A stretch of 64,000 nucleotides of DNA from Adineta steineri (GCA_905250115.1 CAJNOI010000022.1:62001-126000); one strand, 5' to 3'. Numbered from the stretch's first letter, positions 36,119-48,343 are shown. Numbers and translations: made by a program. The notes: a model not told the origin generated them from the sequence alone.

Positions 36119-39100
36119 TTTAAACTACTTTTAAATTTGTAAATGATCAATGGAGATAAAATTTCATTTGAGACTTCTATGTAGCAGTGGTGGATCTAGG
36201 ATTTTGGAAGGGGGGGGGGGGGACAATATCTAAGCAGACAGGGGCGATTTTGGCTAAAAACGTTTTTCTGAGTCCAATCGAAGTAGTGTAAACCTATTTT
36301 TGCTGTGAAAAATCGAAAAAAATTTCTGAAGGGGGGACGATCGCGCCTTATCCCTTAAATCCGCCACTGCTATGAATAGGTATCCAGAAATATTGACCGA
36401 GATATCTTATTTTCGTATACAAGGCTTGAGGTAATTTTCTTTTTTTATGAGCTGATAAAGAAAACAAAACCTAAAGGGTAGGTTATAATACGTTTTCTTT
36501 TGAAAATGAAATATACTGTTTCTGTGTAAACTGTACGACTTCTCATATTGCATCACGTGGTCTATTTCGCTCTTTTAATAAGACGATAACATAAGAAAAA
36601 AAGAATGATTTCTTTTGCAACAGCGAACACCGGTGGCACAGTTGTACTTTTTTTTGAAGAGAACGAAGTATACAATTCAAATACGCTTTACTTGGTAGAT
36701 TGTAGAGCTTCTCATGGTATATTTCGTTTTTTTTTTGATAAATAAAATGTATTACAAACGCGGCGATTTATTTTGACGCACGCATTAGTTAAGTTCTACA
36801 TATGAACAAGTCTTACTGAAATTTTGTTGTTATGATATTCGTTGAAGTATGATCAAATAGAGCTTTGTTTTCTATATCGTCTCATAAAAAAAAAGAAAAT
36901 TTCCTTAAACATTCTGTACAAAAATAAGGTACCCTCAAGTATTAGTTTTGATAAAATCTGTATATATCAGATAAAGTTAGAATAGCATGAAAATGTTGAC
37001 AAATTTTATGCTTCATTACAGATTATTATTGTGACGATTTCTGATATTATAAACACCATTGTAATATTTATATTTATTTCGAATATTAAAAAGATTGACT
37101 ATACTGTATTTTTGTTGTTCCTTTCATACGCTGAAGAATGAATCACATACTGTTAGAAATGTAGTTCAAGGTCAGATTTGAAAGGATCGTTTGATGACGC
37201 CATATATGTATGGTAAACGGTCGAACTAATGAAGCGGTTCTAAGTGTAAAACAAGTGGATAAGTGCCTAGAGAAAAAGAAAGTAAGAAATACTGAAAGAG
37301 AACATTGAGGCTGCCTCTCTTCTAAGGGTAGGTAACGTTTTGTCACAATCATAAACTTCATCTTTTCTTTCTTATCAGTTTTTGAATTAGTTTCTAATCG
37401 ATTTTCATGTTCATTCCGATTATTCCAATCGACTTCCTACAAAATTTCATCAGAGGAATTGAATCACATGCAAGACGTATTTTATATTTATATATCAATC
37501 ACACTATTATCAGAATTTTGTATTAAAAACAATTGTACGTGAGTTTAGTATCGATTGTTTCAATAACTGAAAGCTTTACATTTTGTTTGACATAGGAATG
37601 CAATCATTATTTATATAAATAACAATAATTACGAGTTGATTGTTATTCTAATAAAATATTTTCGCATAGTTTAGATTGTATGCAATAACAATAAGAAAAA
37701 CAATGTTATTCTCTATGAACATTCTGATAATAAATAAATTTTTTTATCGATATTAATCTATTTATTTATTTTTCTTCTAATGAAAATTTCTAATCCGATT
37801 AATTTATAAATTGAACTATCGATTACATGGATTATATATTCTATCCGATAGAATAAATGTGGAACTCTTAATTGAACTCGATCGAATAGTTTCATATTTC
37901 TTCTAGTTATTTTCCTTCGAGTATTCTCTAGCTGATTTAATATAAAGACGTTGTGCACAAACTAATACTAAATGCGAACATCTAGTAGAAGAAGAAGCCA
38001 AAAAAAGAAGTAGATAAGAGACGCTCGATATATTACATAAACAGAATATGTTTGTAAAGGTTATTTATGCTTTAATAGATAATCTACAGCAACAAATCCA
38101 TCACACTACAAGCGATTCTCTCTCTCTCGCTTATCTATTCATCCAGAATGCTTTGCAAATAGAATTCATTTGATCTGTAGTCTATTATGATTAATAAAAA
38201 ATAGAAAGAAAAGAAGAAGAAAAAAAAACAACTTGTTATATATATTTAGTTGACTCAATCTTTTATCATCTATCTACACTTGATAAATAATATACATGAC
38301 GTATGTATCACGTAGCAACGGTTAAAACTAATCGGAGCTATAAAAATATCAAATAACCATTTAGTTTTTCTTTGTTTCATTCCTATACTTCTTAACGTCG
38401 AATTTAGTGGTACAAGAATTTTCATGAAAGCGGTTAGTAATAGACTAAAGCTATCTCATCATTTCTGTCATCGTGTTAATCAAATAAGTAACTGTCTGAG
38501 TTAGTTTGGTAAAATTTTTATAGAGATGTAAGAAAATATACAGAGATCATTACACATTCATATTGATTTCCTATCTGTTCGTCTGTCGACAGGAATGAAT
38601 GACAGCTATTGTTTATGTCGCATGACATTTTTTTTTGTCTATTTTGAATCTGTATTTTTGACAGAAACCATGGTGAAATAGCAAGAAAGAAGTGCTGACG
38701 AATGTCTCAGTAATCGATGCTTATCTTTTTTCTTTTCTTTTTTTTTTTTTTGTCGCCCTCGTTTTCTTTTAATCCATCTTATTCTATATAAATTGACAAT
38801 ATGATGACGTGTATCAGATAATATATACAACTTTTACTAATACTCAACTCTATCAGACACACACACATTATATTATGACGAAAATCTCATTGAGAGGAAT
38901 AGAGAAAGAAACGTTCTCGTTTCTTTTCGTTCTTCAACTCAGACATATATACTAGAGAGAAAGTGACGTGTGAATTAGATACGCTTGTTAGTTATCAAAG
39001 AAATGCGTCGTCAAAGAACATTATTATTGACACATACAGATAAAAAAAAGAAATATCAACAAATTTTTTCAATATACTTTAGCGTTCAAATAAAGTAAAT

Positions 39101-39121
39101 TCTTCGGAAAATATTATTGCT
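36119..39121. other. Divergent intergenic region, FAAP100-like / stomatin
   Basis: 3 kb of AT-rich DNA holding one hAT-like MITE (36185-36369). Open frames at 37143-37361, 37758-37958 and 38639-38830 are short and feature-less. No gene is supported. Confidence 0.6.
36185..36369 (-). mobile_element. hAT-like MITE, family 1, copy b (185 bp)
   Basis: It begins CAGTGGTGGATCTAGG and ends AATCCGCCACTG. Flanking 8-mers CTATGTAG and CTATGAAT match at 6 of 8 bases, a decayed target duplication. The interior shares GGGGCGATTTTGGCT, GTCCAATCGAAGTAGTGTAA and GGGGACGATCG with copies a and c. It lies just upstream of the FAAP100-like gene. Confidence 0.85.
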
Positions 39122-40727
39122 ATGACATCAAAACAAGATCGTATTACAACTGCTCAAGGAACAGGTTCACAATGTAAGATAACAAAGTTTTAATTTATCT
39201 TTTTTTTCTCGTTTCCTTATCTATTTTATTATTGATTATCAGTTAATTCGTCGAATATATCAAGAAATAATAATTGTAATAAATTTTCGTCTATTGATCG
39301 TCTTTTCATAAGCTTTTGCTAAAAGTTTTTCTTCAATTAAATTTATTTGAAAACTAATATTGTTGATTTTATTTATTAGACGATATACGAAATAGTGAAG
39401 ATGGTCTTGGAACATGTGCATGGATTCTTGTTGGATTATCTTATGTATTATGTGCATTAACATTACCATTTTCACTTTGTGTTACTGTAAAAGTAAGAAT
39501 AAAGATTTTTTTTTTAGATATTTTATATAAATATTTCTTCAATAGGTTGTACAAGAATATGAACGAGCAGTTATTATGCGTCTTGGTCGAATTTTATCTG
39601 GTATGAAAAGAGTAAGAATATAATAATACTATTATTATATTCTTTAGGCGGCGCCAAGGGTCCAGGCTTATTTTTTATTTTACCATGTGTTGATTCTATA
39701 ATGAAAGTCGATTTACGAACTGGTAATTAATTAATTATAAATCGTATTATTATTATTACTCTCGAAATAAATCTATTCTAGTTACATTTGATGTTCCTCC
39801 ACAAGAGATTCTGACAAGAGATTCAGTGGTTCGTATTTGTAAACTAGTATATCGATATAATTTTATATATTTATAGACAGTTTCAGTAGATGCTGTTGTC
39901 TATTTTCGAATATTTAATCCAATAATAAGTGTAACTAATGTTGAAAATGCACGTTATTCAACACAATTACTTGCTGCTACAACACTTCGTAATATTTTGT
40001 AAGTTAAATTTAGAAATAAAATTCTTTTATTTTACCTTTTTTGTTTTTTGATCATTAGAGGAACAAAGACTTTACAAGAAATTTTATCTGATCGTGAAAA
40101 TATTTCACATTCAATGCAAGCTCATCTTGATGAAGGAACTGATCCATGGGGAGTTAAAGTAGAACGTGTTGAAATGTTAATAATTAGTTTATTCTGTTTT
40201 TTTTCTATTAATAATTTTAATCATTTATTTAGCAAAGATGTTCGATTGCCTGTTAGTATGCAACGTAGTATGGCTGCTGAAGCTGAAGGTTAGAATTGTT
40301 ACTCTTTATTTTATTCTATATTATGATCAAATTACATTCTTTTTTTTTCTTACAGCTGCTCGAGAAGCTCGTGCTAAAGTCATTGCAGCTGAAGGTGAAC
40401 AAAAAGCAGCAAGATCATTAAAGGTAAGATTTAATTACTGTAAATATACAATATAGAATTACTTTCATATAAATATGTATTCTAGGAAGCTGCTGATGTT
40501 ATTAATGAAAGTCCAATTGCATTACAATTACGTTATCTTCAAACATTAACACATATATCAGCAGAAAAAAATTCAACTATCGTTTTTCCGATACCCGGTA
40601 AATAAATATTATCTTTAGAAAATTATGAAATCTGTATATTCTTGTTTTTTTTCTAGTGGAACTTTTGAGACTAATGAAAAATCGTGCCGAACGTGGAGGT
40701 GGAACTAGTACTAGTACTGACTTTTGA
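39122..40727 (+). CDS. Stomatin-like SPFH/band 7 membrane protein, 11 exons
   Basis: Exons: 39122-39173, 39380-39492, 39546-39600, 39648-39722, 39782-39828, 39877-39998, 40059-40175, 40233-40288, 40356-40423, 40486-40597, 40657-40727. All are GT-AG and in phase, giving 295 residues. The short N-terminus is followed by a hydrophobic hairpin ([19 protein letters not shown]) and then the SPFH domain. Canonical stomatin blocks are present: [95 protein letters not shown]. Stomatins oligomerise at the inner face of the plasma membrane and modulate ion channels; the nematode relatives MEC-2 and UNC-1 act with mechanosensory channels and innexins. Length matches human stomatin (288). Confidence 0.96.
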
Positions 40728-42509
40728 ACAATATTAATATGTATTCACTTCTTTTTAATATCTGTGATTGCAATTAATTAAAGACTAAATTTTTTTTTTA
40801 TATTAATATTATAAGATAAAATGAATGTTCCAAATCAAACATTCACTGTGAAGAATACTAAGGAATGAGCAGTATATATTAGTTTTATTCAATAGTCTAA
40901 TTCGCGAAATATATGGAAACAACCTTGTATTTAACTATTAAGATAAGAAGGAAAATAACATTCTTAGAATAAATCATTATCGTCATGTATACATCTGTTA
41001 GCATTGATATTAACCGAAGTAAGCAGAGCTTTTTTTTCTTCCTAGAACCGAAGAGATTGAGTAGAATGTAGAAAATCATGTCAGACAAAATAGAATTGTC
41101 GAATGATAAGACATATAAGTAATATTTAACTTGCCGATGAGATAAGTATCTTGTAAAAATTTCTCGGCTGTGTGATTTTTTAACAATAATATCGATAAAT
41201 CGGATGTATCGATAATAACAAAAAACAAAAATTTGTAGTTCTGTTATGAAGATCAATCTATTTGCCAACTAATGCGCAGTTAAATCCATAATTTAATCCA
41301 ATGTCTTCTATTACTGCTATTCATGGTTAATGACGACGTATATTAACTTTATCAACAATAACATCTTTACAATCTATTAATAAATATGTGAACAATGCAA
41401 GTAGAAAACGAATCAAAATCAGAACGTTGTGACCTACGATAAAACAGTCAAATCTATGGATGTATTAAAAGATTATAATAAACAGATGGAAACAATTTAT
41501 TTGTGTGGAAAGTGAGGATTCGGACTATATATCGGATGAAGGATGTCCAGATATATTGATAGATACGCGCACTGATGCAGAGCATATGAGAGTAGATAAC
41601 ATCGGAAGAACGACATCCAGATGGATTATATCATAAGAGATGATATCTAATGAAATCTATCAAGGTGACAGAATAAGAGATGTATTACTACATCACAAAA
41701 TGTTATTAGTATAAAAACAAACGAAGTAAATTAATTTCGATAAGTAAATAAAATGCATCTATATACATAGAAGATGAACTTGTATTTAGTCTTTATGATG
41801 AATGAGTGTATGAATATCAATCTATAAATGACATACTTCTTATAATTTTTTGTCTGTTATAATGCTATGTTGAGAAATGCCAGCAAATACTTCGATGATT
41901 GTATTTGATGTCTCTAACTCTTAATTAGATCTTTTTGTTGTTCAAGTAATGTCATTAACTTTAGTTTATTACTTTTTGATTCCACAAGGCTTTTAAGTAA
42001 CTCCATTACTATCATATTATGTTAATGTTTGATGAAAAGTGCAATGGGGGGAAAAGAAGAACAAAACTACAAGGAAAAAATTACCATTACATAGTCAACA
42101 CCTTTCTTATCAAAAATTACAATACACGAAAAAAAAACAGGAATATCAAATTTAAAGGTGAAACACAATCATAAGTATTTCAAGATCTATTAAATATAAT
42201 ATAAAAATTCAAACATTTCGTAAAATAAATAAAATCGTTGTTGTTAATTTCCGAAGCAGAAACATACTTCTATTTATTCCAGAAACAATTGTTCATCTTC
42301 TGATGTACTCCGAGAGCACCATTAAATATTGTTGAATATTTTAATATAGATGACCAATAAAATTATTTGCATTACATGAAATCCTATCAAATATCTTTCA
42401 ATAATAATGATCTCTCACGTAGATAATTTAATATATGTTAAGAAGAAAAAAAATGCGTAGAAATCTTAGTATTCAGAAAGACAATATTTTTATGTAAATC
42501 TCTAAAAAT
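40728..42509. other. Intergenic, no gene seen
   Basis: 1.8 kb of AT-rich DNA between stomatin and the 7TM receptor, both on plus. The minus-strand frame at 40897-41268 is Tyr/Ile/Phe-rich and has no family character. It should contain the receptor promoter. Confidence 0.55.
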
Positions 42510-43448
42510 ATGTCCGGAGTGCGATTGAACTATTTGCAAAATGAAATGAATGAAACTGCCATATTATTAGAACCAACTTTTGTTCGTCAATTAAAATTTT
42601 ATTTATTTATTTCAATAGAATGTCCATCTATATCCATCGCAATTTATGTTCTCTATCGTTTTTTTCGATCATATGAAATTCGTTCTCGTTTAAATAATCA
42701 TTCAATAATCGCATTACTCTTTACTTCTTGTATTGCAATAACAACTGAATTACCTATAACACTTCGATTTCTTAAAACAGGTAATGTTCAACCTAAAACG
42801 AAAGGTTTTTGTTTATTTTGGATTTGGTATAATTTTTCTTTACAATCAATTAATCTTTTTTTAATGGCATGGTTATCTATTGAACGTCATATATTAATAT
42901 TTCATTCAAATCTTATTCAAACATCAGTTGGAAAAATTAAATGGCATTATATTCCATTGAGTTTTTCAATGATTTATATTCCATTATTTTATTTTTTCTG
43001 TATTTTTATTTATTCATGTGAAAATTCATTTAATTATTCGTTACTTTTCTGTGGTTCAATTTGTTATAATGATCTGTTTTGGTTAGCAAGTTATGATTGG
43101 ATAATAAATATATTTATTCCAGCAATAATAATACCGTTTGCAAGTATTATTTTATTAATTCGTGTTTTAATGCAAAAGAAACGTATGAAACGAACTGTAA
43201 CTTGGAAAACAACACGTAAAATGACTATACAATTAATGTCTATATCAAGTGTTTATTCTATATTTTGGGTTTTATATGGGTTAGCAATACTTATTCGTCT
43301 ATATTTTATTCCAACATTTTTAGATATAATAATATTGTATTATTTACAATATTTACCTTATATTGTTCAACTTCTTATGCCTATTATATGTTTTGCGTGT
43401 TTACCGGAATTATGGCCTAGAAAAATTCGTATTGCACCAGTATCTTAA
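42510..43448 (+). CDS. Rhodopsin-like 7TM receptor, intronless, 312 aa
   Basis: Seven hydrophobic helices are visible, beginning near residues 30, 65, 105, 145, 195, 245 and 280. A Cys in the loop before TM3 (KGFCLFW) can pair with one in the second extracellular loop (LFCGSICYND). At the end of TM3 the DRY motif is replaced by IERH. A basic third intracellular loop (KKRMKRTVTWKTTRK) precedes TM6. TM7 has LMPIICF instead of NPxxY. This fits a divergent class A-like receptor of the kind expanded in rotifers. The ligand is unknown. ATG 42510 was used; MNETAILLEP 12 residues in is an alternative start. An N-glycosylation site (NET) near the N-terminus supports surface exposure. Confidence 0.82.
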   Translation: MSGVRLNYLQNEMNETAILLEPTFVRQLKFYLFISIECPSISIAIYVLYRFFRSYEIRSRLNNHSIIALLFTSCIAITTELPITLRFLKTGNVQPKTKGFCLFWIWYNFSLQSINLFLMAWLSIERHILIFHSNLIQTSVGKIKWHYIPLSFSMIYIPLFYFFCIFIYSCENSFNYSLLFCGSICYNDLFWLASYDWIINIFIPAIIIPFASIILLIRVLMQKKRMKRTVTWKTTRKMTIQLMSISSVYSIFWVLYGLAILIRLYFIPTFLDIIILYYLQYLPYIVQLLMPIICFACLPELWPRKIRIAPVS

Positions 43449-43917
43449 AAAGAAATATATCAATAACAAATTTCATATTTATGTCACATTATTTCGTTTT
43501 TTTTCTTATAAATCCAATGTACAATTATGCATTCATAATAAGCTAAAAGCACTACTGTCTAATAAATGATATATCGATATCTACATGTTTTGATTGAAGT
43601 AGTTAAAAATCGACAGCATCAGTTTTATTCTCCGATATACCATTATTAGTTTAAGTGTAACTTTTCCAGTTATTTTCATTGTATCCATCTGTTTTGAGAA
43701 TGTTCTTTGTACTATATTTCATAAGATAAGAATTTTCTTTCATATGATATAACTGAAGAAAATGATTCATAGAAATACAAATAACCAATAATTTAGTCTG
43801 GTCATTGTATTCATTTGCTTTTGTTGCTTTCTTTTCCTTTGTTTTCAAATAATGTATATATCTAAGCAAATAAATTCGTATATAAACCCATGACAAACAG
43901 TCATTTTCTATCTTAAA
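43449..43917. other. Short intergenic, no gene seen
   Basis: About 470 bp between the receptor and the DUF4139-like gene. It is AT-rich. A minus-strand 81-codon frame inside it has no supporting features. Confidence 0.5.
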
Positions 43918-45300
43918 ATGAAATCTCTTACATTATTCTTTCTTTTATCTGTATTCATATACAGTATTAATGGCAAGATAAATTCCAGTGATAATAAAAT
44001 CTTTTCACATGTAAATATATATTCGAATCTTGCTGAAATTATTGAACCACTTGGTAAATTACCACTTGAATTTTCAAATGAAGAATGGTCTTATATTCGT
44101 CCTGATACACTTACTCTTATTGGACCAAATGTTAATGTTATCGAACAAATAATGACTGAAAAGAAAACATCACTTAATAATCAAAAAATTTATATTCGTT
44201 CACCAACATCAACCAATACAAATATTAAATATATCAAAGGTGTAATGATTGATGAAGATCGAAATCTTGTTCAATTTACTGATAATTTTATTGGTACAGA
44301 ACCAATTTATTTAACTGTTTCACCTAACGATATACTTCATATTCTTCCACCACCAGAATCAAAATATTATGTTAATTTTAAATTTAATTCAAAAGATAAT
44401 GTTTATACTAGTTATCTTCGTTCAAATCTTAATTGGAAAACATGTTATCAATTAAATTTATTTGAAGAATCAATTGATCCTATACTTATCGTAATGGCTA
44501 ATATTCGAAATGATGGAAAAACAAAACTTAATATTAAACATGCTAATCTTCTTGGCGGTGATATTAATTTACGAATGCCTCGACCATATGTTCCTAGACC
44601 ACCTGTACAAAAATATGCTGTTGTTGAAAATTTACAATTTGAGGCTATCACGTCTGAATCATCATCACCACCACCATCAATTGAAGAAGGCAAAGAATTT
44701 GCTGGTCTATATACATTCAGCATTAATCAATCATTTGCTATTGATGGAAAAACAAATTATATGTTACCAATGTTTCGTCCATCTGTTACTATTGAACGTA
44801 TAAAACGTTTTAATAAACAAACATTCAGTGGTATTGGAAAAAGAACTGTTAAAGCAGAACGTACTTATCGATTAACATCCGATAAATTTCTTTCTCGTGG
44901 TAATTGTATGATACGTGAAAATGATCAACTTGTTGGTGAAACATTTCTACCAGATTTAGCTGCTAATAATATATATGATTTTTCAATTGGTGAAGATTCA
45001 GATATAATTTCGAAAGAAAATATTACTTTAATATCAACACATACATATAATGAAACACTTTCAAATAGTAAAGTTGAAGAACGAACACAAACAATTTATA
45101 ATATTAATATTTCATTTAAAAATTTCAAAAAATTTCGTCCAGTAAATATTGAATATGAACAAGTAATTTCAACTCGTTCAGTTAAATTAATCAAATCTAT
45201 TGGTGATGTTAAATTAAATGTTTCAACAATTGAACATAAATCAATATTATCACCATTGGAAGAAAAATTTATTTCATATACCATCGAAACTGTTGATTAA
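43918..45300 (+). CDS. Secreted DUF4139-domain protein, intronless, 460 aa
   Basis: A signal peptide covers residues 1-19 (MKSLTLFFLLSVFIYSING). Beta-rich sequence follows. The segment YTSYLRSNLNWKTCYQLNL and the following stretch around NIRNDGKTKLNIKHANLLGGDINL match the pattern of DUF4139 proteins: a Trp-containing 'sxLsW...Y.l.l' strand, then 'v.N.sg..l.n..l.l..G.vn'. A Pro-rich linker (RPYVPRPPVQKY) and a Ser/Pro patch (SESSSPPPS) lie in the middle. The C-terminal half is predicted all-beta with several NxS/T sequons. DUF4139 occurs in bacteria and eukaryotes and its function is not established. Absence of introns in a 1.4-kb gene contrasts with the animal genes nearby. Confidence 0.7.
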   Translation: MKSLTLFFLLSVFIYSINGKINSSDNKIFSHVNIYSNLAEIIEPLGKLPLEFSNEEWSYIRPDTLTLIGPNVNVIEQIMTEKKTSLNNQKIYIRSPTSTNTNIKYIKGVMIDEDRNLVQFTDNFIGTEPIYLTVSPNDILHILPPPESKYYVNFKFNSKDNVYTSYLRSNLNWKTCYQLNLFEESIDPILIVMANIRNDGKTKLNIKHANLLGGDINLRMPRPYVPRPPVQKYAVVENLQFEAITSESSSPPPSIEEGKEFAGLYTFSINQSFAIDGKTNYMLPMFRPSVTIERIKRFNKQTFSGIGKRTVKAERTYRLTSDKFLSRGNCMIRENDQLVGETFLPDLAANNIYDFSIGEDSDIISKENITLISTHTYNETLSNSKVEERTQTIYNINISFKNFKKFRPVNIEYEQVISTRSVKLIKSIGDVKLNVSTIEHKSILSPLEEKFISYTIETVD

Positions 45301-46010
45301 AACTTTTTCTTTTATAAAATATTTAAAAATAAAATAAAATATAGTTTAATTTATTAGAAATAATTTCTTGTCTTAAAAAAAATTATTATCAAATTTAAAA
45401 ATAAATATTCGTCTATCAGATCAATTATTTTAGCTTTTTGACTACCGGAGGTTTGTTAATGATCTATTTATAATCTGAATTATACCAAAAAGAAATGTCA
45501 GATAAACGCTTTTCTGAAAATTGATATTTGTGCGTTTAAAAATACTAGGAAATCACTCGTAGTTAAATGATTAGTTTAAGTACAACAAGAATAGTCTAGT
45601 AAATGCTATGATTTTACAGTTTAATTTATGGAAACTATAGATTAACTCTTGGAGGACCATGATTCAACCTATAAAACTTGATATTGCGTATTATTGACAC
45701 TTTAAAAAAGTATTTTTAGTCATTTTTCAACTTTTAGCCGTGCCCCACTACGAAAACGGTGGGACTTATTTTAGCCACTTCCTCGGAGATATACGAACGG
45801 GAGTCAAAAACTGACTCAGTAACCTCAGTAGGGTTTTTTAGCTTACATACATATGTGTATCAAAGTCTCTTCTATGTCGTAGTGAAAGCCACACTTCGTT
45901 ATCACTTTGTATTCGTGAGTTATTCGGAATTTCGCAAATTGTAAAAAAGTGGGACTTATAAGCCTCACTGATACTTGAAGATATTCGTATGACAACTTAG
46001 TTCCTTATTA
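45301..46010. other. Convergent intergenic region with a short direct repeat
   Basis: GTGGGACTTATTTTAGCC near 45760 and GTGGGACTTATAAGCC near 45948 are direct repeats about 190 bp apart. They bracket a somewhat less AT-rich stretch. Its origin is unknown and no gene is supported. Confidence 0.45.
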
Positions 46011-47117
46011 TCACAGGATTAACATTGATGTATTACAAAAATTAGGTGCTAGAATAGTATTACATAAAACTGATGAAGTTCCTTGAAAATCAATCATTAA
46101 ACTTCGACATAATTCTGTATTATTACATTGCACTGAATCTGTACTTATTATATTAATACCATATTTTTTTGCTTGATTATAGTTTTCCATTAATTGTTTA
46201 CCATTATAACCAAGTAAAATACGTGTCATTTGTCCATTATTTTTATTATCTATTATTAAATGCTGATTTTCTAAAAGATTAGAAACACGGATAATTGATG
46301 CATAATCTACGTCGACATTTGTTTGAGCAATAAAGAAAAAATTTGAAAGTGATTCACAGGTATGAATTAATTTTTTGGCAATATTATGTACATCATCAAT
46401 AAAAATAGGCATTAGTTTTCCTAATGAAATATATAATGGTGGCCAACCATAATTTTCATATAAAAAATTATTATTTAATTCATTTTGTCGTTGTTTATTT
46501 AAAGCCAAACGAATTGAACTTTCATTTCCTTGTATATGTTTAGGTAAAATTAATGAATCAATTGAAAAAATTTCTAAAATTTGTTCTTTAATCATCTGAA
46601 AATGTTTACATTTAATGCCACCATTTAACGCAGTAAATAAATCTTCATAAAACATTTGTTTTATTTCAATAAATAAATAAATTGGATAATGATATGAATT
46701 TATTTGACTCCAATAAAATATTTTTTCTAAACAATGCCTTAAACAATAACAATTTGTTTTATCATCAAATATTTGTAAATGATAAACAACATCATATTTT
46801 GACATTAAATGAATATCTAATTCAATTTGTCGTATACCATATGATAATTGTTCATCAAGATTTGAATGTTCATATTTATAAAAATGACTTTCCTTATGAT
46901 AACTATTATGGGTACCAAGAATAGTAAAATGATGTAATTTTAAACGTGTATCAATTTGAAATGAGTTATACGATTGATTATTTTGTTTTTCAAATGAATT
47001 ATTATTATGACGAATGTATGCACATTGATTATTACGATAAAGAATCTTTATTAAACAAATCCATATAATAAATAAGACAATTATAAATATAAAAAAGTTA
47101 TATAAACCATGAAACAT
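46011..47117 (-). CDS. Membrane-anchored PI-PLC-like phosphodiesterase, intronless, 368 aa
   Basis: Residues 8-27 form a signal anchor (FFIFIIVLFIIWICLIKIL). The PLC-X-like TIM-barrel starts at about residue 60. LGTHNSYH carries the first catalytic His (about H70), QIELDIH gives the metal-site acids, and VYHLQIFDD carries the second His (about H113). C-C-C-L-type cysteines follow (NCYCLRHCLEKIFYWS), then LFIEIKQ. The YEHSNLDEQLSYGIRQIELD block resembles the Ca2+-dependent PI-PLC family best known from bacteria and fungi (PI-PLC-C1 type), rather than animal PLCXD proteins. The expected reaction is cleavage of a phosphoinositide or related phosphodiester at the cell surface or in the secretory path. 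It has no introns; horizontal origin is possible. Confidence 0.8.
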   Translation of the reverse strand: MFHGLYNFFIFIIVLFIIWICLIKILYRNNQCAYIRHNNNSFEKQNNQSYNSFQIDTRLKLHHFTILGTHNSYHKESHFYKYEHSNLDEQLSYGIRQIELDIHLMSKYDVVYHLQIFDDKTNCYCLRHCLEKIFYWSQINSYHYPIYLFIEIKQMFYEDLFTALNGGIKCKHFQMIKEQILEIFSIDSLILPKHIQGNESSIRLALNKQRQNELNNNFLYENYGWPPLYISLGKLMPIFIDDVHNIAKKLIHTCESLSNFFFIAQTNVDVDYASIIRVSNLLENQHLIIDNKNNGQMTRILLGYNGKQLMENYNQAKKYGINIISTDSVQCNNTELCRSLMIDFQGTSSVLCNTILAPNFCNTSMLIL

Positions 47118-47318
47118 AATATACTAAAACTAAAGAAGAAAAAATGATTATAAAATTTAAGAAAGGATGATAGATTTACTTCAATCTTCTGATTTTGACT
47201 GTTATCGGTATTCAAAAAACAAACTATCATAGAATTTGATAAGAAAATACATTATCTCAGTTCTTTTCAAGATAAAAGTATTTTATACAAAACAGTTAAT
47301 TCACTTGAGGTAATAGAA

Positions 47319-47442
47319 CAGAGGTACAGAATCTTTCTCGTGCGCCCCCGTGCGGGGAAATTTTTGAAAATTCTGGGGAAATCTTTTCAAAAATTTTTCC
47401 GGGGAGGGGGAAATTTTGTTTTGGGAAGATTCTGTACCTCTG
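47319..47442. mobile_element. hAT-like MITE, family 2 (124 bp)
   Basis: Inverted ends CAGAGGTACAGAATCTT and AAGATTCTGTACCTCTG are perfect over 17 bp. A perfect 8-bp target duplication TAATAGAA lies at 47311-47318 and 47443-47450. The interior has G-rich and C-rich blocks (GTGCGGGGAAATTTTTGAAA). It is non-autonomous. Confidence 0.92.
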
Positions 47443-47703
47443 TAATAGAAAAATATATATATTCGTTATTTGTACTTTAATAAGGAGAAAATATCGATTA
47501 GTTTACAATTGTTTTTTGACATAATACGATAAAATTCATTTCTACGAGCGGCCTTCATGAGCTCAATTAACAATAAATCATTAGATCTTAATTAACTAAT
47601 TCAAGTCGAAAATTTTAATTCTCTATCTAATCCATTATTTATTATCAAGTGTTTTTACAGTTATAAAATCAATTGATTGAAAGAAAAAAAATATTTTACT
47701 TAA

Positions 47704-47935
47704 CAGTGACAGATCCAGGATTTATGAAGGGGGGGGGGGCGATTTTCAAGTCGATAGTGGCGATAACTGAGTAAGGGAGGAGGCGATTTCGGCTAAAAAC
47801 TATCTTTTGAGTCCAATCGAAGTGCTGTGAATCTATTTTTTCGTTCATTTTCACTGTAAAAAATCAGAAAAATATTCTGAAAGAGAGGGAACGATCGATC
47901 CGATTGCCCCCCCCCTCTCCCTAAATTCGTCACTG
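47704..47935 (-). mobile_element. hAT-like MITE, family 1, copy c (232 bp)
   Basis: It begins CAGTGACAGATCCAGGA and ends TAAATTCGTCACTG. A perfect 8-bp target duplication TTACTTAA flanks it (47696-47703 and 47936-47943). It shares internal blocks with copies a and b (GTCCAATCGAAGT, TTTTTCGTTCATTTTCACTG). It is oriented like copy b. Confidence 0.92.
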
Positions 47936-48343
47936 TTACTTAATTTTTATCTCGAATAAACAACTCCCTGCACTAGGATGAAACTTACTAAGATAGATGT
48001 GAGAACAAAAATATAGTGATTTAAAACAAACGCAGATTCAAATTGAATAGACATTTTGTTATAATGTTTCTTCAGAACTTTATGTTAGTCTTTTATAATA
48101 AAATAAAAAGATCTTCTAATTATTTTCGATATGAATTCTGGATCGAATGTATATATATTATAAAATTCAACGATATCAAAGAAAAAAATATTTTTCAATT
48201 ATAAATTTTCTCTTTACTTACTTTTTATAACAGTATATACATTAGATAAAAGTATAAAACATAAAATGTAATCGTATTATTATTATTTGACAAGTCTATT
48301 ATATCAATAAATGTTTCTCTTTTATCGTTGGCGTACATAAATA

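Noticed and set aside
39648-39665. GGCGGCGCC in stomatin as a third copy of the GC palindrome repeat
   Set aside because: It is coding sequence for the conserved GGAKGPG motif and lacks the flanking repeat sequence.
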